A program made the position numbers and the translations under genes. Below the pieces are notes generated by a model. The model saw only the letters and a list, made by a program, of their open reading frames with translations. It did no database searches and was not told the DNA's origin. Below are positions 37,710-46,500 of a DNA stretch of 64,000 nucleotides, one piece after another (positions within the stretch are counted from its first letter, which is position 1; the number at the start of each line of letters is the position of its first letter). Origin of the DNA: Myxococcus virescens. GTDB lineage: Bacteria; Myxococcota; Myxococcia; Myxococcales; Myxococcaceae. The stretch lies in the NCBI RefSeq assembly GCF_900101905.1, contig NZ_FNAJ01000009.1, positions 21,060 to 85,059 on the forward strand. Direction: 5' to 3'.

Positions 37710-38084
37710 TCAACGCACGTTCGGCAGGAGTTGGATGAGGGCGAGCGCCTGGTGCGCGTCCAACTGGCGCACACGGCGGAGCAGGGCCTCCTTGGCGGCG
37801 GTGACGACGTCCGGTGGCAGTGAGGCGGGGTAGTCCAGTAACTCGTTGGGAGTGGTGCGGAGCGCAGAGCACAGACGGTACAGCGTCTGGACGCTGGGAA
37901 GCATTCGGCCGCGCTCGATTCGGCTGTAGACGATAGGGGAGATGTCGATGAGTTGGGCAACCTCTGTCTGCTTCAGGCCTGCGCGAAGGCGGGCTGCGCG
38001 CAGGGTGCCGCCGACGATGCAGGGCAAGGGACGGGAGGGCTCCTTCGGAAGGGCGAAGCCACGGGCGCCAGGGTGGATGTACAT
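37710..38084 (-). CDS. XRE-family repressor 2
   Basis: A 124-residue protein. Residues 32-85 form the helix-turn-helix (RAGLKQTEVAQLIDISPIVYSRIERGRMLPSVQTLYRLC); C-terminal helices LLRRVRQLDAHQALALIQLL. The first 25 residues are unlike the family and may be mis-assigned. The interrupted inverted repeat at 38091-38114 sits seven bases before its ATG, the usual place for autoregulation. Confidence 0.75.
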   Translation of the reverse strand: MYIHPGARGFALPKEPSRPLPCIVGGTLRAARLRAGLKQTEVAQLIDISPIVYSRIERGRMLPSVQTLYRLCSALRTTPNELLDYPASLPPDVVTAAKEALLRRVRQLDAHQALALIQLLPNVR

Positions 38085-38090
38085 TCCTAA

Positions 38091-38114
38091 TAGACTGTAC
38101 CTGATGGTCTAGTT
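38091..38114. promoter_or_regulatory. Operator-like interrupted repeat
   Basis: TAGACTGTACCTGATGGTCTA spans an inverted repeat (TAGAC/GTCTA) just upstream of the XRE gene at 38084. A diverged copy (about 18 of 24 matching) is at 41302-41325, downstream of the DUF2381 gene. Likely the autoregulatory XRE operator. Confidence 0.5.
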
Positions 38115-38285
38115 GGATGCACCTTGAGATAGGCTTGAAACCCTCTGCGGCTGGTGGCTGGAGGTAGGGTAAGACTTCGCACGATTTCCCCGGGCTTCTG
38201 GTAACGTGGGCCGGCGTCCGGGAGGGAGTTGCATGCGCGTGGCCGCAGTCCTGCTGTCCGACAGAGTCTCCAGGCGGAGGTCGCC

Positions 38286-40229
38286 ATGAGGGACAACGGC
38301 CCCCCGGCCGTGCTGTCTCCCGGGGACGTGGTGAAGGGCTACACGGTGGTGCGGCACCTGGACCAGGGCGGCTTCGGCACCGTGTACCTCGCGACTCAGG
38401 ACGAGCAGCCCTGCGCGCTGAAGCTCGTGGAGCGGCAGCGCGTGGAGGGGCGAGTGGAGAAGGAAGTCTCCATCCTCCTGCGCTTGAAGCACCCCAACGT
38501 GGTGGGGATTCGCGGCTTCACCTACTGGCAGGCCGAGGAGCGCGACTTTGCCCTCATCGCCATGGAGTACGTGGAGGGGCGGAAGCTCAGCGCGTGGGTG
38601 CGGGAGGAGAACCCCTCGGCCCGGCGGATTGCGAAGGTGACGCTCGACGTGGCGCGGGCGCTGGCGGCCTCGCATGAGGCGGGAGTGGTGCACCGGGACG
38701 TGAAGGACGCCAACGTCATGGTGCGCGACGCGGACGGCCTGGCGGTGCTGGTGGATTACGGCATTGGGGACTACGCGGGCGCCCCCTCCGGTGTCACCCA
38801 GTCCATTTTGCCGCCCGGGACGATGGAGTACCGGCCCCCCGAGGCGTGGCTCTTCATACGGAAGTACTTCGGCCAGAAGGGCTTCCGCTATGTGTCAGTC
38901 CCGTCGGACGACGTGTGGGCCTTAGGCATCGTCCTCTATCGCCTCCTCACGGCGAGGCTGCCTTTCGACACGGGGGCGGAGGAGGCGTACATCCAGGGTG
39001 TCATTGACAAGTCACCTGTGCCCCCTCACTACGTCAACCGCTTCGTCCCGGAGCGGCTGGGCATGTTGTGCATGCGGCTGCTGGAGAAGGACCCTGCTGC
39101 GCGTCCCGACGCGAGCACTGTCTGTGCGGCCCTGGAGGAGCTCCTGTCCGGGGCGGAAGGGGAGGCGTGGGACACGCCCCTGTTTGACGCCTATGGCCCG
39201 AACTCGGCCACCACCGAGAACGAGGGCAAGGTGAACAAGCTGGAGCGGTGGGCGAAACGGCCCCTGCGCCAGATGCGTCGTGGCAAGGCGCTGGGGCCGG
39301 AGCTGCCGGAAGTCCCAGGCGAAGGCATGCCCGCGGCGTTGCCGCCCGAGGCCCCGCTGGCGCCTGCTGCCATGCGGCCTGTGGAGTCGCAGCTGCCGGG
39401 ATTGGTGCTTGAGGCGGGGGTGGGGGCGGACGCCGCGCAGCAAGCGGCGCCTGTGGCTCCCGTCGTTGAGGTGGAGCGGCGTTCGCTCTTCTCGCGACTC
39501 AGGATGGGACGCGTGTTGGGCGCGGGGCTGCTGGCCATGGCCCTCGCGTCTGGGGCGTACTTCTCACAGCGGACGGCCTCACCGCAGCCGCAGGCCGTCA
39601 CCGGCCAAGAAGTAGCGGCATATGCCAAGAAACCTCAAGCTGCCCCGGCCGCAGCTCCCACCGGGCCGGAGGCAACACCTGCGGCCGTCGCGCCTCTCGC
39701 GATGCTCCCCGAGGTGACTGCCACCGTGACGACACCCAAGAATGACACCCCTTCCTCCCCGCCAGCACCTGCCAAGAAGGCCGCAAGGAGCGTCCGCAGT
39801 GCCCTGGCGACGACGGCGCCCTGCGGAGCGCTGGCCTGCACAGGGCCGCAGGTGCGCCCCGCCCCGGAGCCCGAGCCGTGCCCCGAAGGCGCCACCAAGG
39901 GCATGAAGAAGCTCGGCATGGAGATTGGGGACGTGCAGGTCTCGAGCTTCATCCGAGGGCCAGCGAAATTCGTAACGGTGAAAGAAGGCACTGCACAGAT
40001 CATCCTGGGCTCGGACAAGGCCACTCTGTCTGGGCGACTTACTATCGCCGACCGCGTCTATGTCCGACTGACGCGAGCGCGATTTCGCGGAGAGAGCTTC
40101 CCCGTGTGCCTGGAGGTGCTGGACAGCTCTCGCAACCGTGGACTGGAGATCGAAGGCGGCGGAGGGGAATCTGGTAAGGCGCGCGTGTTCTCTGCCGTTG
40201 GTGTCAAGGCAGTGAGCGAATTTGAGTGA
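38286..40229 (+). CDS. Membrane Ser/Thr protein kinase with C-terminal sensor domain
   Basis: A 647-residue kinase. Catalytic domain (residues 12-285): LDQGGFGTVYLA loop, CALKLVE Lys, the catalytic Asp in VVHRDVKDANVMV, DYGIGDY (DYG variant of DFG). A long Pro/Ala-rich linker follows, one transmembrane helix (about residues 412-432, RVLGAGLLAMALASGAYFS) and a C-terminal beta-rich domain (residues 555-647; KKLGMEIGDVQVSSFI, RVYVRLTRARF) outside the membrane or in the periplasm. GGAGG precedes ATG 38286. It is paired with a DUF2381 protein 73 bases downstream, a recurrent myxobacterial arrangement. Confidence 0.85.
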   Translation: MRDNGPPAVLSPGDVVKGYTVVRHLDQGGFGTVYLATQDEQPCALKLVERQRVEGRVEKEVSILLRLKHPNVVGIRGFTYWQAEERDFALIAMEYVEGRKLSAWVREENPSARRIAKVTLDVARALAASHEAGVVHRDVKDANVMVRDADGLAVLVDYGIGDYAGAPSGVTQSILPPGTMEYRPPEAWLFIRKYFGQKGFRYVSVPSDDVWALGIVLYRLLTARLPFDTGAEEAYIQGVIDKSPVPPHYVNRFVPERLGMLCMRLLEKDPAARPDASTVCAALEELLSGAEGEAWDTPLFDAYGPNSATTENEGKVNKLERWAKRPLRQMRRGKALGPELPEVPGEGMPAALPPEAPLAPAAMRPVESQLPGLVLEAGVGADAAQQAAPVAPVVEVERRSLFSRLRMGRVLGAGLLAMALASGAYFSQRTASPQPQAVTGQEVAAYAKKPQAAPAAAPTGPEATPAAVAPLAMLPEVTATVTTPKNDTPSSPPAPAKKAARSVRSALATTAPCGALACTGPQVRPAPEPEPCPEGATKGMKKLGMEIGDVQVSSFIRGPAKFVTVKEGTAQIILGSDKATLSGRLTIADRVYVRLTRARFRGESFPVCLEVLDSSRNRGLEIEGGGGESGKARVFSAVGVKAVSEFE

Positions 40230-40260
40230 AGTGTTGCTGTCTGGCAGACGTTCGTGAGTC

Positions 40261-40281
40261 GCCAGCGGCGTCGCCGCTGGC
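40261..40281. terminator. Hairpin between kinase and DUF2381 gene
   Basis: GCCAGCGGC-GTC-GCCGCTGGC, a perfect 9-bp stem with a three-base loop, between the kinase stop (40229) and the next start (40303). Could be an attenuating terminator that adjusts the ratio of the two products. Confidence 0.55.
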
Positions 40282-40302
40282 TTGGTCCAGGAGAAACGTC
40301 GA

Positions 40303-41223
40303 GTGCATCATTCCGTGTCGGCCGTGCTGCTTTCCCTCCTTCTCTCAGGAGCGGGGGCAGCTCTGGCGCAGTCGCCCTCATCCACCGTGGGGCTGAGCGT
40401 TCGCCGAATCGAGCTGGTCTCGGATGATGCCCAGCCAGCAGTTGAAGTGGCGGTGAGCCCGGGCCTCTCGACGGTGTTCCTCTTTGATTCGGAGGCGAGC
40501 CGAGAGGGGCTGATGCTTGAGGGACGCGAGCGTTTCGCGATGGTGGACGCTGGGCTCAATACCTTGCGCCTGATTCCGTCAGAGAAGATCTCGGCAGGAG
40601 AGCGGCTCAAGTTGACGGTGCGCTTTCGGGATGGGGCGGCCCCGGCGAGTGCGACGATTGTCCTGGTCGCACACCCAGCGAGGTCAGAAGCGCTCATTGA
40701 GGTCTATCGGCGCAAAAGGGGCATCGAGACATACCAGGAGGAAGTCCGGCAGGCTCGCCTCGAGGCCGAGCAGTACAAAGAAGAGAATGCACGCCTGCGC
40801 GCAGAGCGGAGTGCGCCCGATGGCGTGACGGGACTCATCGCGACATCAGTCCTGGACGGCCGCGGCATTGATTTCCGCGACGTGACCCAGGGTGTGTCCC
40901 AGGCCCCGGGAGGGGCCGCAGCCAAGCAGTGGGTCTATGCATATCGTGCAGCCCGCAGGGTGGCTGTCGAGGTCTTCCTCGTGTCAGGGGGGGACGCCCA
41001 ACCGTGGACAGCGGTGGGGGCGATGCTCCGGGGCAAGGCCAACGAGGAGCTGAAGGTGATTCAAGTCTGGCAGTCCGGCCCTGTTGCCCCGGGCTCGGAT
41101 GGCCAGCGCGTGGTGGTAGAGGCTGAGGTTGCATCGGAGTCTCCGCGGGGGAGCTTCACGCTCAAGCTCTGGGATGCAGATATGCGCCGCACCGTCACCC
41201 TGGGCAACGTCACCTTCCCTTAA
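40303..41223 (+). CDS. DUF2381-family secreted protein
   Basis: A 306-residue protein of the myxobacterial DUF2381 family. Signal peptide at 1-24 (VSAVLLSLLLSGAGAALAQS), then VGLSVRRIELVSD, VSPGLSTVFLFDSEAS and RLIPSEKISAGERLKLTVRF, family-typical stretches; a coiled-coil segment around residue 140; and the closing VVVEAEVASESPRGSFTLKLWDAD. The GTG start at 40303 follows CCAGGAG. Paired with the membrane kinase; probably its exported partner. DUF2381 proteins have no assigned biochemical role. Confidence 0.9.
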   Translation: MHHSVSAVLLSLLLSGAGAALAQSPSSTVGLSVRRIELVSDDAQPAVEVAVSPGLSTVFLFDSEASREGLMLEGRERFAMVDAGLNTLRLIPSEKISAGERLKLTVRFRDGAAPASATIVLVAHPARSEALIEVYRRKRGIETYQEEVRQARLEAEQYKEENARLRAERSAPDGVTGLIATSVLDGRGIDFRDVTQGVSQAPGGAAAKQWVYAYRAARRVAVEVFLVSGGDAQPWTAVGAMLRGKANEELKVIQVWQSGPVAPGSDGQRVVVEAEVASESPRGSFTLKLWDADMRRTVTLGNVTFP

Positions 41224-41301
41224 CTCTGCGGGCATTACCTCCAAGCCCTTTCGTGGGTTTCCGGCATTGGGGTTTGTTCCGAATGTCAAAATGTGGTCCA
41301 G

Positions 41302-41325
41302 TAGACTATATCTATTGGTGTAGTC
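41302..41325. promoter_or_regulatory. Second copy of the XRE operator-like repeat
   Basis: TAGACTATATCTATTGGTGTAGTC, matching about 18 of 24 positions of the repeat upstream of the XRE gene at 38084. It lies in the gap after the DUF2381 gene, so the XRE protein may also act here. Confidence 0.4.
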
Positions 41326-41441
41326 CATTCTGGCGTGCCCCGGAGGGTGTGTTCCCCATTGTGCTGGAGTGCATGCGCGCGGCTGCGCGCTTTCTTGGTG
41401 ACTGGGGAGAGCGCCCGGAGGGCGACGCGCTTGACCCACCT

Positions 41442-41620
41442 TCATAGCTCCGCATCGAAGTAGGCGTTGGGCTCTCGCGCTGCGCAGAGGACCCCCTGCG
41501 GCGCCACGTGAGGCGCGTGCTGGCGGAAGCCGTGCGCCGAGTAGCCATCGTCGGGCTGCGTGCCTGACGGACGCTGAGGAGCCCTTCCTCAGTCATCTCT
41601 ATTTGCACGTTTGGAGTCAT
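41442..41620 (-). pseudogene. Small frameshifted gene
   Basis: From ATG 41620 the frame reads MTPNVQIEMTEEG; after about 41575 another frame takes over with QPDDGYSAHGFRQHAPHVAP and ends YFDAEL at TGA 41442. The 179-base length is not a multiple of three, consistent with a single indel. About 58 residues if repaired. Function unknown. Confidence 0.4.
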
Positions 41621-41636
41621 GAGCGGAGCCGGACCG

Positions 41637-41717
41637 TCCTGGCGCCGTGGCGTGACACGTCTGCCTGCTGTTGGGAAGGGCCGGGGCTTCCTGGCGCCGT
41701 GGCGTGACACGTCTGCC
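41637..41717. repeat. 29-bp direct repeat ahead of the toxin locus
   Basis: The 29-base block at 41637-41665 is repeated exactly at 41689-41717 (period 52). It lies 130-210 bases upstream of the SitB-like gene. It may be a recombination scar, a regulatory site or a slippage duplication. Confidence 0.6.
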
Positions 41718-41849
41718 CATGACCAAGCGCGGTCAAGGTGTCGGTGATGACCTCAGTGCAATGCATCTACCCGTGACCCGGCGCCCTGTCGGACCTGTCA
41801 GGGAAACTTCGTCCTTCCGACTGCACGGGGAGTTTCATAGGAGGTGCAC

Positions 41850-43346
41850 ATGTCTCTGAGTCGGTGTTGGGCCGCGACGCTGATGCTGCCCTTGTTATTG
41901 CCCGGGATGGGGTGGGCGAAGGAATTCGCGGAGCCTCAGGCCGGCGAGGACGTGACCATGCCCGCCGAAGCGGAGGAGGGCACTCTACATCCGCGTCCTG
42001 ACGAGAGCAGGCCACCTGAGCGAGGTGCGCCATCTGAGGTCGCGCCGACGCCGCCAGGCCGGGCCCCTGCCCCTGACGAATTGCCCGTCCTGCTCCCTTC
42101 GGCTGCGAGGTGGGGCTACCTGCTGCGCTTGGAGGCCACCACGCTGACGCTACTGCCCAGGCGAGGTATTGGCGAGGACGAGGGCTTCATTCAACTGGAG
42201 CCGACGCTGGTGATAGACGGCGGAGAAAAGTTTGGCCTCAACGCGGGTGCGCCGGTGCGGCTGCGCATGTGGGGAGGGGGAGAAGGGGCGGGCTTGGTTC
42301 GAAAGGAGGACTGGGACAGCCTGTCGGACTGGGGCCAACTGGTGCGCGCCCTCAAGCTGGGCGCGGACACATCCCCCATCGCGCTGTGGGTGGGGGCAAT
42401 GGAGGGTTTTCACCTGGTATCCGGGCACCTGGTGCAGCGCTACTCCAACCGCACGAACCCGGACTACCACCCAGCGGGTGCCCTCCTCACCGGCACGCTG
42501 GGGCCTCTGTACATGGAGGCATTCTCCTCTGATGTGCTGGGAGCCCGTCTCATGGGTGGGGAACTCGAGTTAGACGTGCAGCATGTCCTCTTCGGCCGGC
42601 CGAAGCAGCCGGGGCGCTACACCCTCTCGCTCTCCGCCATTCATGACTGGGGACGTGGGGAGGTGAAGTCGGCCGAGGTGACGCTGGCGCACCTGGACGC
42701 GACGGCGGTGGTGCTGGTGCAGCGCAAGGGGCGGCGCGCCCTGGAAATGCACGTGTTTGCCGGATGGGGCGGCCGCCCCGGTGCAGGAGGTGCCTGGGGC
42801 GCCGTGGCCGGCGTCGGTGCAGACGCGGTGACACCGACACTGGACTTGCGGCTGCGGCTGGAAGCACGCCGGCAGCATGGAGGCTTTCGGCAGGGTTATT
42901 TTGGCGCGGACTACGAGTTGGCGCGGTTGCAGACGGCGGGCACTTCGGGCCTGCCGTTGGCCCACGCGTCCTTCCCGGAAGGGTACTCCGTGTATGCGGA
43001 AGCCATGGTGGCATGGGACGCGGTGTTGCTGGGCGAGGTATTGCAGCGCCACCTGCACCTCTCCATGGGCGCCGAGGCCTTCAGCTGGGGCCGTGTGGAC
43101 GTGGACGGACGGCTGGCGGTGCAACTGCTGCACCGCAACCTGGAGGTGGCGGTGAAGGGACTGGCCGTGGGCATGCGTCAGCCGGGGGCCCGCTACCTGG
43201 CTTCTGGAGAGGTGCGCTGGCGCTTTTTGGGGGGACGACTCTATGCACTCGGGCAGGGCGGTACACTGCTGTACCCCACGGCGGAAGGCCCGCTACGTCC
43301 GGGGGCATTCGCGTCGCTCGGCATGGGGGTGGACAATGGCCGCTGA
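41850..43346 (+). CDS. sitB: SitB-like outer-membrane helper protein
   Basis: A 498-residue protein. Signal peptide (MSLSRCWAATLMLPLLLPGMGWA), an acidic/Pro-rich segment, then alternating amphipathic strands throughout with a C-terminal pattern (VRWRFLGGRLYALGQGG) of an outer-membrane barrel. It overlaps the SitA-like gene by 11 bases and has a clear ribosome site (AGGAGGTGCAC). The SitB role (helper of SitA delivery) is inferred from position; known myxobacterial sit loci have sitB, sitA and sitI in order. Confidence 0.7.
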   Translation: MSLSRCWAATLMLPLLLPGMGWAKEFAEPQAGEDVTMPAEAEEGTLHPRPDESRPPERGAPSEVAPTPPGRAPAPDELPVLLPSAARWGYLLRLEATTLTLLPRRGIGEDEGFIQLEPTLVIDGGEKFGLNAGAPVRLRMWGGGEGAGLVRKEDWDSLSDWGQLVRALKLGADTSPIALWVGAMEGFHLVSGHLVQRYSNRTNPDYHPAGALLTGTLGPLYMEAFSSDVLGARLMGGELELDVQHVLFGRPKQPGRYTLSLSAIHDWGRGEVKSAEVTLAHLDATAVVLVQRKGRRALEMHVFAGWGGRPGAGGAWGAVAGVGADAVTPTLDLRLRLEARRQHGGFRQGYFGADYELARLQTAGTSGLPLAHASFPEGYSVYAEAMVAWDAVLLGEVLQRHLHLSMGAEAFSWGRVDVDGRLAVQLLHRNLEVAVKGLAVGMRQPGARYLASGEVRWRFLGGRLYALGQGGTLLYPTAEGPLRPGAFASLGMGVDNGR

Positions 43347-44967
43347 GTCTCTGGGCAGGTGGGTGGCCCTGTTGGGCACCATGCTGCTGGCGTCTGGGTG
43401 TGCCACGCTGACGCCTCTGTCCGGCCATGGAGTGGCGCTGGGCCAGGGGGCGCGCGTGTCGCGCGCCGGCACGTTGAGCAGCAGCGCGGGCAATACGTAC
43501 TTGGTGGCCTCGTCCGCCGCCGCTTCGACGGACGAGGACGAGGAAGCGCGGCTTCGTCGTCGCCGCCCAGGGCGCGCCTCCAGGGGCACGGCCGTCATTG
43601 CCGCTTCTCCAGCCGATATGGCCGTGCTCGCGGTGGAGACGGGCATGCTGGAGGTGGACGCCTTCGAAAAGCTGTTGGTGCTGGCGGGCCTCGGCGACAC
43701 CGACGTACTCCCTCCGCGCGTCAACCCCTTCACCCCAGAAGAAGCGGCTCGCCTGCTGGCATTGCTGGTGGAGACTCCGGTGACGCTAGGGAACTTCCCG
43801 CCTCGAATGGCCGTGGGCCACCTGCTACGCGAGGTGCTGGAGGGCGGAGAGGTGTCCCGGGCCGAGTTGCTGCGCCGGGTAGAGCGCTTCCAGGGCGTAG
43901 CAGTACTTCGACCGGACGGCTACCTGGCTTGGGTGCGCAATGGGCGCACCCAGCAGAGGGTGGCCGAGGTGGAGTGGAAGGACGGGGCCTTCCGCGCGCA
44001 CGGCTTCGAGTTGGGCCGTTTCTACGGCAGCCAAGGCGGCATCTTTCGCCTCCTCGACGCCCAATTCCGGGAGCTGAACGAAGGGGCATATGCAGAGGTG
44101 TACGACGATGCGGACGTCGTCAGCCGCTCCTTGGATGGTGCGGAGGACGCCTTTGTCGAGCTGTACCACGCCCTGGGCCACTTCTTCACGTATCCGACGG
44201 ACAGCATCCTCGCGTTGCGACATCTGCCCGCGGGCGTGGCCGCCCTCATTGCGTCTTCCCCCGAGTACTGGGAGCGCTTCCGGTACATGACGGCCGGCGA
44301 GCAGATGAAGGCAGTGGCCAAGCTGAGCACCACCCTGTTGATTGCCGGGGGCTCCGCCAACGGCGTCACGCGCACTCTGACAAGCGTCATGGGCGGCGCC
44401 GAAGCCATGGTGCCCGTGCTCTCGCTCTCCGCCCAGGGCGCCCTGGCGATTCAGCGTGTCGCGGTGCCGGTTGGGAAGATGGCCACAGTAGTGGGGGCAG
44501 GAGTTGGAACCATCGTTGTCCTCAGTCAGGCGGCAGGAAGTGGCGGTGGACCAAAGCTCAAGGGGAGCCTTACAGGGCGAAAAACCACCCCAGGGCCGCA
44601 TGACAAGGATCCAGCCAACATTAAATCCATTCAGCGAGAGAATGAGTCGGCCGAGATTCTCGCAGAAAATGGATATCACGTTGAGCAGAACCCGGCTCCA
44701 AAGCCCAATGGCAAGGAGCCTGACTATAGAATCAATGGAGAGTATGCGGACTGCTATGCTCCAAATGGGAGGAGAGTGAGAAACATGTGGGACTACGTCA
44801 GGGAGTCCAAAGTGGAGTCAGGGCAGGCGGATCGAATTGTCATGAACTTGGAAGACACTCCTGTGCCAGTCGCCGAGGTTCGGGAGCAGTTTCTTAAATA
44901 TCCAATTCAGGGGCTGAAGGAAGTGTTGGGCATCAAAGACGGGAAGGTCTCTTTGATTTACCCTTGA
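43336..44967 (+). CDS. sitA: SitA-like lipoprotein toxin, CdiA-CT-type nuclease domain
   Basis: A 543-residue protein. Lipoprotein signal ending LLASGC (lipid attachment at about Cys19), then conserved SitA-family sequence (GMLEVDAFEKLLVLAGLGDTD, EEAARLLALLVETPVTLGNFP) up to about residue 420. A short loop follows (GGGPKLKGS, about residue 400) and the last 115 residues are the toxin: ENESAEILAENGYHVEQNP, PDYRINGEYADCYAP and QADRIVMNLEDT match the CdiA-type C-terminal tRNase/nuclease family. SitA proteins are moved to sister cells by outer-membrane exchange and kill those without cognate SitI. GC is lower in the toxin part. Start ATG 43336. Confidence 0.85.
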   Translation: MAAESLGRWVALLGTMLLASGCATLTPLSGHGVALGQGARVSRAGTLSSSAGNTYLVASSAAASTDEDEEARLRRRRPGRASRGTAVIAASPADMAVLAVETGMLEVDAFEKLLVLAGLGDTDVLPPRVNPFTPEEAARLLALLVETPVTLGNFPPRMAVGHLLREVLEGGEVSRAELLRRVERFQGVAVLRPDGYLAWVRNGRTQQRVAEVEWKDGAFRAHGFELGRFYGSQGGIFRLLDAQFRELNEGAYAEVYDDADVVSRSLDGAEDAFVELYHALGHFFTYPTDSILALRHLPAGVAALIASSPEYWERFRYMTAGEQMKAVAKLSTTLLIAGGSANGVTRTLTSVMGGAEAMVPVLSLSAQGALAIQRVAVPVGKMATVVGAGVGTIVVLSQAAGSGGGPKLKGSLTGRKTTPGPHDKDPANIKSIQRENESAEILAENGYHVEQNPAPKPNGKEPDYRINGEYADCYAPNGRRVRNMWDYVRESKVESGQADRIVMNLEDTPVPVAEVREQFLKYPIQGLKEVLGIKDGKVSLIYP

Positions 44968-45034
44968 AGCAGGTGCTCGGGGTTCAATAGGGCTGTTGCT
45001 GATGACAGATAGGCTTGTCCGATAGGAGTATGTC

Positions 45035-45490
45035 ATGGGTCTTGAGAATGGGCTTAAGTTTGAAACCGACATGGCGCCAATGCAGGCTCTTCGCCTCCTT
45101 GCCGACCAATTTTGTCTTTCATGGGGCGATGAATCTCATTTGATTGGACCCGCCCTATGGATTTGGGCCATTGGTCTCGATGAGGAGAGTCGGTCCCTGT
45201 TTGAGGAGGATTTCCACTTCAAGCCCAGCATGCTGGTCGGCTTCAGGCTCAATCCCAACAGCCCTGAGTATGCCGCCGGATGCCGAACTATGTTGCGCGC
45301 ATCATTGCTCCTGCTTGAGCACGGCCGTGATGGTGTCCTCCTTTTCAATGGAGAGCACATCGTTTTGCAGCGCATCGGGGGCGTTCTAACGCTCAACGCC
45401 GACCGTGGAAACTGGACAGACGGCCTCCATTTGGCGAATGAGATCACTGTTCCCTACAAAATCCAGCCCCTAAATTCGCCATTGCTCTGA
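45035..45490 (+). CDS. sitI: SitI3-family immunity protein
   Basis: A 151-residue protein directly after the toxin. PMQALRLLADQFCLSWGDESHLIGP, SMLVGFRLNPNSPEY and LLLLEHGRDGVLLFNGEHIVL follow the SitI3 immunity family closely, and the end PLNSPLL is family-typical. It should bind and block the SitA toxin domain in the cytoplasm. The spacing and order toxin then immunity agree with characterised sit loci. GC is low like the toxin domain. Confidence 0.85.
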   Translation: MGLENGLKFETDMAPMQALRLLADQFCLSWGDESHLIGPALWIWAIGLDEESRSLFEEDFHFKPSMLVGFRLNPNSPEYAAGCRTMLRASLLLLEHGRDGVLLFNGEHIVLQRIGGVLTLNADRGNWTDGLHLANEITVPYKIQPLNSPLL

Positions 45491-45719
45491 TGCGCAATCC
45501 CGTCGCATTGCCCGCGATGCCCCACGCCCTTTGTTAAAATTGGGCGCAATCCGGCATTTCCTGACCGCAAAGAGGCTTGTCCTCCGTTGCGGAACTTCTT
45601 GAGGCTCCTCGCCGGCTGATAGCCTCTTCTCGTGAGGTGGATGTGAAGAAGCAATCGAAGCAGGACAGGACTGCGGAGCACAGTCCTGGAGCGACACGAG
45701 CGGGAGCTCATCGACGAGC

Positions 45720-45918
45720 GGGTGACGCCAGAGCGGTGGGGGGCTACCTGGGCAACGTGCTCGTCCGGCGCCTGGGCGGGCAGTGGATACCGCGCAAGAG
45801 GCTGGAGGAGTCCCAGGTGCGCGTCGGCAACCGCGTCTGGCCGCCCTTCCTCCGCGCCCGCCGGTACATGCAGTCCCGCCAGGCGCTGCTGGAAGGCTCG
45901 CTAACCCAGTTCTACTAG
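45720..45918 (+). pseudogene. C-terminal fragment of an unidentified myxobacterial protein
   Basis: Reads VGGYLGNVLVRRLGGQWIP then WPPFLRARRYMQSRQALLEGSLTQFY and stops. The start of the protein is missing: upstream sequence in this frame (from 45577) is not protein-like, while another frame upstream reads ERHERELIDERVTPERW. This looks like a broken remnant of a family whose C-terminus is well conserved. Position after the toxin locus suggests an orphan immunity or cargo remnant. Confidence 0.5.
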
Positions 45919-46500
45919 GAGGTGGAGCGGTATCGGAGGGAACTTAGAGCAAATGCTCCTCCCGCGTCAGGCGGTATTTGCTGGCGCGCAGTTCGCGGCA
46001 TGGTCGGCATGGTCAGGAAATATTGTGGTCCAAGTCGCCGCATTGACGAGTCCGTGTCCCGAGTTCATCCCTTCACCTCCTGATTCTCTCGCACCGGCGC
46101 ACGTCACGGCGACGGCCGCACAGGTGCATCTCTCGCTGGCATGACGCGTGTTGGTGGAACCTTTGGCGCAACGATGACGCTGCGAGCGTATTTGGGGTAG
46201 GCTCAGAGCTAGCAACTTGCGAAACCGCCCAAACCCTAAGGTAGCCGGGCACTTAGCAGGGCTATGCCGATGATGCGTCTGTGTGGGGTCGGGGGAGGGG
46301 CATGTTGTCGGTGGACGTGGCTTGTTGCTGGAATGTTCGTGCTCGCTAGAGGAAAGGAGTCGCAGAATGAGTGGGCGCAGAATCGCATCAACATTCAGTC
46401 CTACCGCCTTGCCGGGCTATTGAGTATTAGCTCTACTACTGGGTCGCATTGGGGGAATGCGTAGGCCGGGCGCACTGTGTTATTGTTCAGAGTACTAGCA
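45919..46500. other. Intergenic region before the NACHT-like gene
   Basis: No gene seen on either strand. GC falls across this stretch. A repeat TTATTGTTCAGAGTACTAGCA leads to the next gene's ATG, with no strong ribosome site. Confidence 0.4.

Noticed and set aside
41671-41859. Short plus-strand frame ending at the sitB start
   Set aside because: It contains part of the 29-bp repeat; no ribosome site and not protein-like.
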